Positions 7,661 to 10,816 of a stretch of 10,816 bases of DNA are shown here, piece by piece. How positions within the stretch are numbered: position 1 is the stretch's first letter; every line of letters begins with the position of its first letter. A program made the translations under genes and the position numbers. Source of the DNA: Odoribacteraceae bacterium (GTDB lineage: Bacteria > Bacteroidota > Bacteroidia > Bacteroidales > Marinifilaceae); NCBI GenBank assembly GCA_031267995.1, contig JAIRXZ010000011.1:1-10816 (forward strand), given 5' to 3'. The notes beneath the pieces are model-generated. The model was not told the origin of the DNA. It was given only the letters and a program-made list of their open reading frames with translations, and ran no database searches.

Positions 7661-8355
7661 TGTTTCCATGTATCGCGCGTGTTATTTCGTGATTTGATTA
7701 CGTTTTTCAGCTCCTCGACGCGGGCAAGCGGGTCGCTCGCGTTAAAAACAAAACTCCCGGCCACCAGCACGTCTGCGCCGGCCATCACCAGGCGCCGACC
7801 GGTGTCGAGATTCACCCCTCCATCCACCTCCACCAGGGCGCGGCTGCCCGTGGCGTCGATCAGTTTTTTCAATTTGGCCACCTTGTTGACGCTCTCCTCG
7901 ATAAACGACTGCCCCCCGAAACCGGGGTTAACGCTCATCACCAGCACCACGTCCACCGCCGCGATCACCTCCTCCAGGAGAGCCACGGGCGAGTGCGGGT
8001 TGAGGGCAACCCCCGCCTTCATCCCCAGGTTTTTAACCTGTTGTATGGTGCGGTGCAGGTGTGGCGACGCCTCCAGGTGCACCGTCAGGATATCCGCCCC
8101 GGCGTCGCGGAAAGCCTCCGCGTATCGCTCCGGTTGCACGATCATCAGGTGGACATCCAGCGGTTTACGCGCCACTTTTTTGACGCGCTCCACCACCGGC
8201 AGGCCGTACGAGATGTTGGGGACAAAAACGCCGTCCATCACGTCCAGGTGTATCCAATCGGCGGCGCTGCGGTTGATCATCTCCACCTCTTCCCCCAGCC
8301 GGAGGAAGTCGGCGGCGAGGAGTGACGGGGATATTTTCGCGGTGTGTGTTTTCAT
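7657..8355 (-). CDS. rpe: Ribulose-phosphate 3-epimerase
   Basis: 232 residues, normal length. The enzyme interconverts ribulose 5-phosphate and xylulose 5-phosphate in the pentose phosphate pathway and so supplies xylulose 5-phosphate to transketolase, which is encoded about 4 kb away. It is a TIM-barrel protein with all signature motifs: ISPSLLAAD (8-16), HLDVMDGVFVPN (36-47), DVHLM (67-71), HLEA (93-96), ALNP (117-120), MSVNPGFGGQSF (140-151), EVDGG (176-180) and AGSFVF (199-204). Expected metal ligands H36, D38, H69 and D178 are present, with D38 and D178 the acid/base pair. It starts 13 bases after the carbonic-anhydrase-like gene and its TGA overlaps the ftsE ATG, so the three genes form one operon. 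No Shine-Dalgarno sequence is evident. Confidence 0.97.
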   Translation of the reverse strand: MKTHTAKISPSLLAADFLRLGEEVEMINRSAADWIHLDVMDGVFVPNISYGLPVVERVKKVARKPLDVHLMIVQPERYAEAFRDAGADILTVHLEASPHLHRTIQQVKNLGMKAGVALNPHSPVALLEEVIAAVDVVLVMSVNPGFGGQSFIEESVNKVAKLKKLIDATGSRALVEVDGGVNLDTGRRLVMAGADVLVAGSFVFNASDPLARVEELKNVIKSRNNTRDTWKQ

Positions 8356-8368
8356 GTTCGCGCGTTTT

Positions 8369-8884
8369 TTATTCCTTGTACCAGCTGGCGTACATGGCGT
8401 AGGAGTTGACGATGCGTTCCACCTCGTCGCGAAGGAGTTCCGGCCCCATCTCCTTCATTTTCCTGGCGGGGGCGCCGGCGTATACCCACCCCGATTCCAC
8501 CACCGTTCCCTTGGTGACCACGCTCCCGGCGGCGACGATGGAGTTGCTTTCGATGACGGCGTTGTCCAGGACGATGGCCCCCATGCCGATGAGGACGTTG
8601 TCGCGAATCGTGCAGCCGTGCACCACGGCGTTGTGGGCGATGGAGACGTTGTTGCCGATGTTGGTGGGCGATTTTTCGTAGGTGGCGTGGATGGTGGCGT
8701 TGTCCTGGATATTGACGTTGTTGCCGATTTTGATGTAGTGCACGTCGCCCCTCAGGACGGCGCCGTACCACACGCTACAATCGTCGCCCATCTCCACTTG
8801 ACCGACGACGACGGCGTTTTCCGCGAGGAAGCAGTTTTTCCCGAACGCGGGGGTGTGTCCCTTCAATTCTCTGATTATTGGCAT
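8369..8884 (-). CDS. Gamma-carbonic anhydrase family / hexapeptide-repeat protein
   Basis: 171 residues made almost wholly of left-handed beta-helix hexapeptide repeats (for example IGNNVNIQDN, IGNNVSIAHN), followed by a C-terminal helix (about 143-168). The gamma-carbonic anhydrase active-site pattern is kept: R45 and D47 in LRGDVHYI, Q60, and three likely zinc ligands H66, H84 and H89; H84 and H89 are five residues apart, as in archaeal Cam. It lacks Cam's long acidic loop and so resembles the YrdA/CaiE/PaaY group, in which carbonic anhydrase activity is variable or absent. Annotated as a metal-binding trimeric hexapeptide protein, with hydration of CO2 possible but unproven. First gene of the operon with rpe and ftsE. 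Confidence 0.92.
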   Translation of the reverse strand: MPIIRELKGHTPAFGKNCFLAENAVVVGQVEMGDDCSVWYGAVLRGDVHYIKIGNNVNIQDNATIHATYEKSPTNIGNNVSIAHNAVVHGCTIRDNVLIGMGAIVLDNAVIESNSIVAAGSVVTKGTVVESGWVYAGAPARKMKEMGPELLRDEVERIVNSYAMYASWYKE

Positions 8885-8943
8885 AGTATAATTTCAATTG
8901 TTTTGCTTGTCGACGCCGCTGCCCCCCTCCTCGTTTCGCGATC

Positions 8944-8974
8944 CGAAGGTAAGGAAATTTTCGATAACCGGCAA
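8944..8974 (-). promoter_or_regulatory. Candidate promoter of the gamma-CA-rpe-ftsE operon
   Basis: On the minus strand, TTG at 8974-8972 is followed after 20 bases by TACCTTCG (8951-8944), one base off the Bacteroidota TAnnTTTG element. The predicted transcript start is about 50 bases before the ATG at 8884. It is back to back with the tRNA promoter. Confidence 0.5.
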
Positions 8975-9043
8975 CGGGCGTGTTGATTCGACTGGTGAGG
9001 GCAAAAAAATTGTCGCATCGCGAAAAAAATTTGTTCCAATTTT

Positions 9044-9073
9044 TTTGAGATTTCCGAAAAGGAATTACCTTTG
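9044..9073 (+). promoter_or_regulatory. Promoter of the tRNA-Gly pair
   Basis: TTTG at 9044-9047, an 18-base spacer, then TACCTTTG at 9066-9073: a full match to the Bacteroidota -33/-7 pattern, with A/T-rich runs upstream as is common for stable RNA genes. Transcription should start near 9080, about 20 bases before the first tRNA. Confidence 0.7.
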
Positions 9074-9099
9074 CCGGGCAAACGTTTAAAACGCCTGTC

Positions 9100-9172
<73 letters not shown>

Positions 9173-9193
9173 CGAAATATTGAAGAACAAAGC

Positions 9194-9266
9194 GCGAAAG
9201 TAGCTCAGTTGGTAGAGCACAACCTTCCCAAGGTTGGGGTCGCGGGTTCGAGTCCCGTTTTTCGCT
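9194..9266 (+). tRNA. trnG: tRNA-Gly (anticodon CCC)
   Basis: A 73-base cloverleaf, 21 bases after the first tRNA-Gly and nearly identical to it. The anticodon is CCC (9227-9229) within stem CAACC/GGTTG; acceptor arms GCGAAAG/TTTTCGC include one G-U pair. No CCA is encoded. It reads GGG. The near identity with the GCC gene suggests origin by duplication with an anticodon change, shared with matching changes in the anticodon stem. Confidence 0.96.
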
Positions 9267-9273
9267 CTCCGGT

Positions 9274-9311
9274 ACCTTCCAGGATGCATTCCTCGGAAGG
9301 TTTGTTTTTTT
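9274..9311 (+). terminator. Terminator of the tRNA-Gly operon
   Basis: Hairpin ACCTTCC-AGGA (9274-9284), loop TGCAT, TCCT-c-GGAAGGT (9290-9301): 11 pairs with one bulged C, followed by TTGTTTTTTT. It starts 8 bases after the second tRNA. Confidence 0.9.
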
Positions 9312-10002
9312 AGTGATGGTCGGGGCGGGCGCGATGGGGGAGAGGCGAGGGATACGCGGGTTGTTTTGCCGGTAACGCGGCGGGTTTCATGGATAATACG
9401 GGTAGGGTTTTTGCCAACGCGGGGGTGTTTGCCGAAAATGCAAGTAAATTCGTGGCAAACGTTAGTGTGTTCGTGACAAACGTTAGCATGTTCGTGGCGG
9501 ATGTTGGCATGTTTGTCGCGAACGTCGGCACGTTCGTGGTGAACGTCGGTATGTTCGTGGCGAACGTCGGTGTGTTCGTGGCGAACGTCGGCAAGTTCGT
9601 CGAAAACACAAGTAATTTCGTGGCAAACGTTAGTGTGTTCGTGACAAACGTTAGTGTGTTCGTGACAAACGTTAGCATGTTCGTGGCGGATGTTGGCATG
9701 TTTGTCGCGAACGTCGGCACGTTCGTGGTGAACGTCGGTGTGTTCGTGGCGAACGTTGGCATGTCCGTGGCGAACGTCGGCAAGTTCGTCGAAAACGCGA
9801 GCAATTTCATGGCGAAAGCGAGCAATTTCATGGCGAATGCATGCAATTTCATGGCGAAACTGCTTGATTTCGCGGTGAAATTGCTTGATTTCATTTTGAA
9901 ATTGCTTGATATCGGTTTGAAAATGCTTGATGTCACTTTAGAATTGCTTGATGTCACTTTGAATTTGCTTGTTTTCGGTTTGAAAATGGTTGCGTTCGCC
10001 AT
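9310..10002 (-). CDS. Possible heptad-repeat protein, minus strand (doubtful)
   Basis: 230 codons from ATG at 10002, 77 bases after the CapA-family stop and in the same direction, ending with TAA in the T-run of the tRNA terminator. It is a seven-residue repeat: SSNFKMK-type units first, then LLAFAMK, then TPTFATN. There is no signal peptide, domain or promoter of its own; it could be carried on a capA read-through transcript, since no terminator is seen after that gene. It shares its third codon positions with the plus-strand frame, so synonymous changes suit both, and codon statistics cannot separate them. Confidence 0.25.
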   Translation of the reverse strand: MANATIFKPKTSKFKVTSSNSKVTSSIFKPISSNFKMKSSNFTAKSSSFAMKLHAFAMKLLAFAMKLLAFSTNLPTFATDMPTFATNTPTFTTNVPTFATNMPTSATNMLTFVTNTLTFVTNTLTFATKLLVFSTNLPTFATNTPTFATNIPTFTTNVPTFATNMPTSATNMLTFVTNTLTFATNLLAFSANTPALAKTLPVLSMKPAALPAKQPAYPSPLPHRARPDHH

Positions 10003-10126
10003 GAAAATGCTCGCTTTCGCCGTGAAATTGCTTGCGTTTTCGGCGAATTTTCAGGTAAAAGGGGGGGGCGGTCGCGCGTTTAGTGATTGGTTGCCGGCGA
10101 CAGGAGTTGTCGGGTATCGGCGATGA
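9389..10126 (+). CDS. Possible heptad-repeat protein, plus strand (doubtful)
   Basis: 245 codons from ATG at 9389; most of it is a seven-residue repeat of the type FVANVGM, changing to types like FAVKLLD near the C-terminus. It has no signal peptide, no recognised domain and no known homologous family that I can name. The last 47 bases overlap the 3' end of the opposite CapA-family gene. No good promoter was seen; TTGTTTTG at 9361-9368 is one base off the -7 pattern. In diverged units, stop triplets occur in the other two plus frames but never in this one. The opposite strand is equally open, so openness is weak evidence. Either this, the minus-strand frame, or neither may be translated. Confidence 0.25.
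   Translation: MDNTGRVFANAGVFAENASKFVANVSVFVTNVSMFVADVGMFVANVGTFVVNVGMFVANVGVFVANVGKFVENTSNFVANVSVFVTNVSVFVTNVSMFVADVGMFVANVGTFVVNVGVFVANVGMSVANVGKFVENASNFMAKASNFMANACNFMAKLLDFAVKLLDFILKLLDIGLKMLDVTLELLDVTLNLLVFGLKMVAFAMKMLAFAVKLLAFSANFQVKGGGGRAFSDWLPATGVVGYRR
9410..10057. repeat. Tandem array with strict 21-bp period (30 regular units)
   Basis: From 9428 to 10057 there are 30 consecutive units of exactly 21 bp with no indel; one shorter 18-bp unit precedes at 9410. Units begin with codon TTC at 9449, 9470, 9491 and so on. The first 11 bases follow TTC-N5-GAA, an inverted repeat (for example TTCGTGGCGAA); 13 units have it perfectly and 15 with one mismatch. The other 10 bases drift from a CGTCGGCATG-like form on the left to a TTGCTTGAT-like form on the right. 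An 8-unit (168-bp) block has been duplicated inside the array. There are no unique spacers, so it is not CRISPR. Both strands remain open as heptad-repeat frames (see the CDS candidates). The array lies between the tRNA terminator and the 3' end of the CapA-family gene. Its role is unknown. Confidence 0.95.
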
Positions 10127-10816
10127 ACTGTTGGTAGGCGCGGCGTTCGGTATCGGACATGGCCATTGTATCGGCAACGGGCGGGGGTAACGGGCTGTAG
10201 TCGGGGAGTTTTACCCAGACGGGCGTGTAGGCGGTTTGTATGGACAGGGGGCGGTTTTTTTCCTTCGTAACATCCAGGGTGACGATAATGCCGCCGTCGC
10301 GGTAGCGTTCGCGCTGGTTGGAGACGAGGTTGCCCAGGGAGTAGACGGTCACCCGGTTTTCGGTGGCGACGAGGGGCTGTATGACGTGCGGGTGGCTGCC
10401 GACGACGATCTCCGCACCGTGGAGGTGACAAAGTTCGGCGAGCGCGCGCTGGCGGGCGTCCGGGAGGCGCGCGTACTCGTCGCCCCAGTGGAAGAAGACG
10501 ATGACGGCGTCCACCTTGTCGCGGTCGACGAGGGCGATATCGCGGGCGATCGCGAGGGAGTCGAGGCGATTGACCCGCGTGCCGTCCGGCGTCGGGATGC
10601 CGTTGGTGCCGTAGGTGTAGTTGAAGAGGGCGAAGGTGAGGCCGCGGGCGCGGAGCACGAGCGGGTGTTCGCGGATGAATTGCAGGCTGTTGGTGAAGAC
10701 GCCGGTGTGGCGGATGCCGGCCGAGTCGAGGAGGGCGAGGGTGGTGGTGACCCCTTGTTTGCCGGCATCGAGGATGTGGTTGTTTGCCAGGACGGCCGCG
10801 TCGATGCCGATGTGGC
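10080..10816 (-). CDS. CapA family protein (partial, N-terminus beyond the window)
   Basis: 244 C-terminal residues are seen; the frame runs through the right edge, so the start and probably a hundred or more residues are missing. Visible motifs fit the CapA metallophosphatase-like fold: LANNHILDAGKQG (9-21 of the visible part), HWGDEY (109-114), GSHPHVIQP (139-147) and YSLGNLVSN (158-166). The family is named for CapA of poly-gamma-glutamate capsule synthesis, but most members outside capsule operons have no proven role; some act on cell-surface polymers. No capB or capC-like partner is in the window, so a capsule function should not be assumed. The stop lies 12 bases from a run of eight G on the plus strand and just before the 21-bp array, with no terminator in between. 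Confidence 0.9.
   Translation of the reverse strand, partial: HIGIDAAVLANNHILDAGKQGVTTTLALLDSAGIRHTGVFTNSLQFIREHPLVLRARGLTFALFNYTYGTNGIPTPDGTRVNRLDSLAIARDIALVDRDKVDAVIVFFHWGDEYARLPDARQRALAELCHLHGAEIVVGSHPHVIQPLVATENRVTVYSLGNLVSNQRERYRDGGIIVTLDVTKEKNRPLSIQTAYTPVWVKLPDYSPLPPPVADTMAMSDTERRAYQQFIADTRQLLSPATNH

Noticed and set aside
9410..10057. CRISPR array
   Set aside because: The repeats are contiguous 21-bp units with no unique spacers, and there are no cas genes nearby.

Overview
The window looks like chromosomal DNA from a member of the Bacteroidota, probably Bacteroidales. Three things point there. The proteins have the phylum's typical forms: the transketolase with SDGGVQEE and GVSEL motifs, an orphan FtsE, a short SPOR lipoprotein, and an LtaS-like sulfatase with several membrane segments. 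Putative promoters fit the TTTG / TAnnTTTG pattern of this phylum. Start codons lack clear Shine-Dalgarno sequences. I cannot name the genus from sequence alone.

Layout. 1-909 (minus) is the 5' part of an LTA-synthase/phosphoglycerol-transferase-like membrane sulfatase, cut by the left edge. 910-1522 is a long gap: AT-rich on the left, GC-rich and palindrome-laden on the right, with two terminator-like hairpins for the next operon. 6100-1523 (minus) is a two-gene unit, an exported S9 prolyl-oligopeptidase-like protein followed directly by transketolase (TAA and ATG abut). 6101-6332 is a divergent promoter region. 6333-6800 (plus) is a SPOR-domain lipoprotein, ending in a hairpin terminator shared with the convergent operon. 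8884-6938 (minus) is a compact operon: gamma-carbonic-anhydrase-like protein, ribulose-phosphate 3-epimerase and FtsE, the last two coupled by an ATGA overlap. 9100-9266 (plus) holds two tandem tRNA-Gly genes (GCC, CCC) with promoter and terminator. 9410-10057 is a tandem array with a strict 21-bp period. 10080-10816 (minus) is the C-terminal part of a CapA-family protein, cut by the right edge.

Functionally, the window holds two enzymes of the non-oxidative pentose phosphate pathway (Tkt, Rpe) in neighbouring units, envelope and division functions (FtsE, SPOR lipoprotein, LtaS-like, CapA-like), and translation (tRNA-Gly). These genes are ordinary for the phylum.

The stretch that the genes do not explain is the 9410-10057 array. 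It has 30 consecutive units of exactly 21 bp without an indel. Each unit centres on an 11-bp dyad, TTC-N5-GAA (perfect in 13 units, one mismatch in 15), and both strands stay open as heptad-repeat reading frames. It may be a repetitive protein gene, a structured RNA, or a phased array of protein-binding sites; the sequence alone does not decide.
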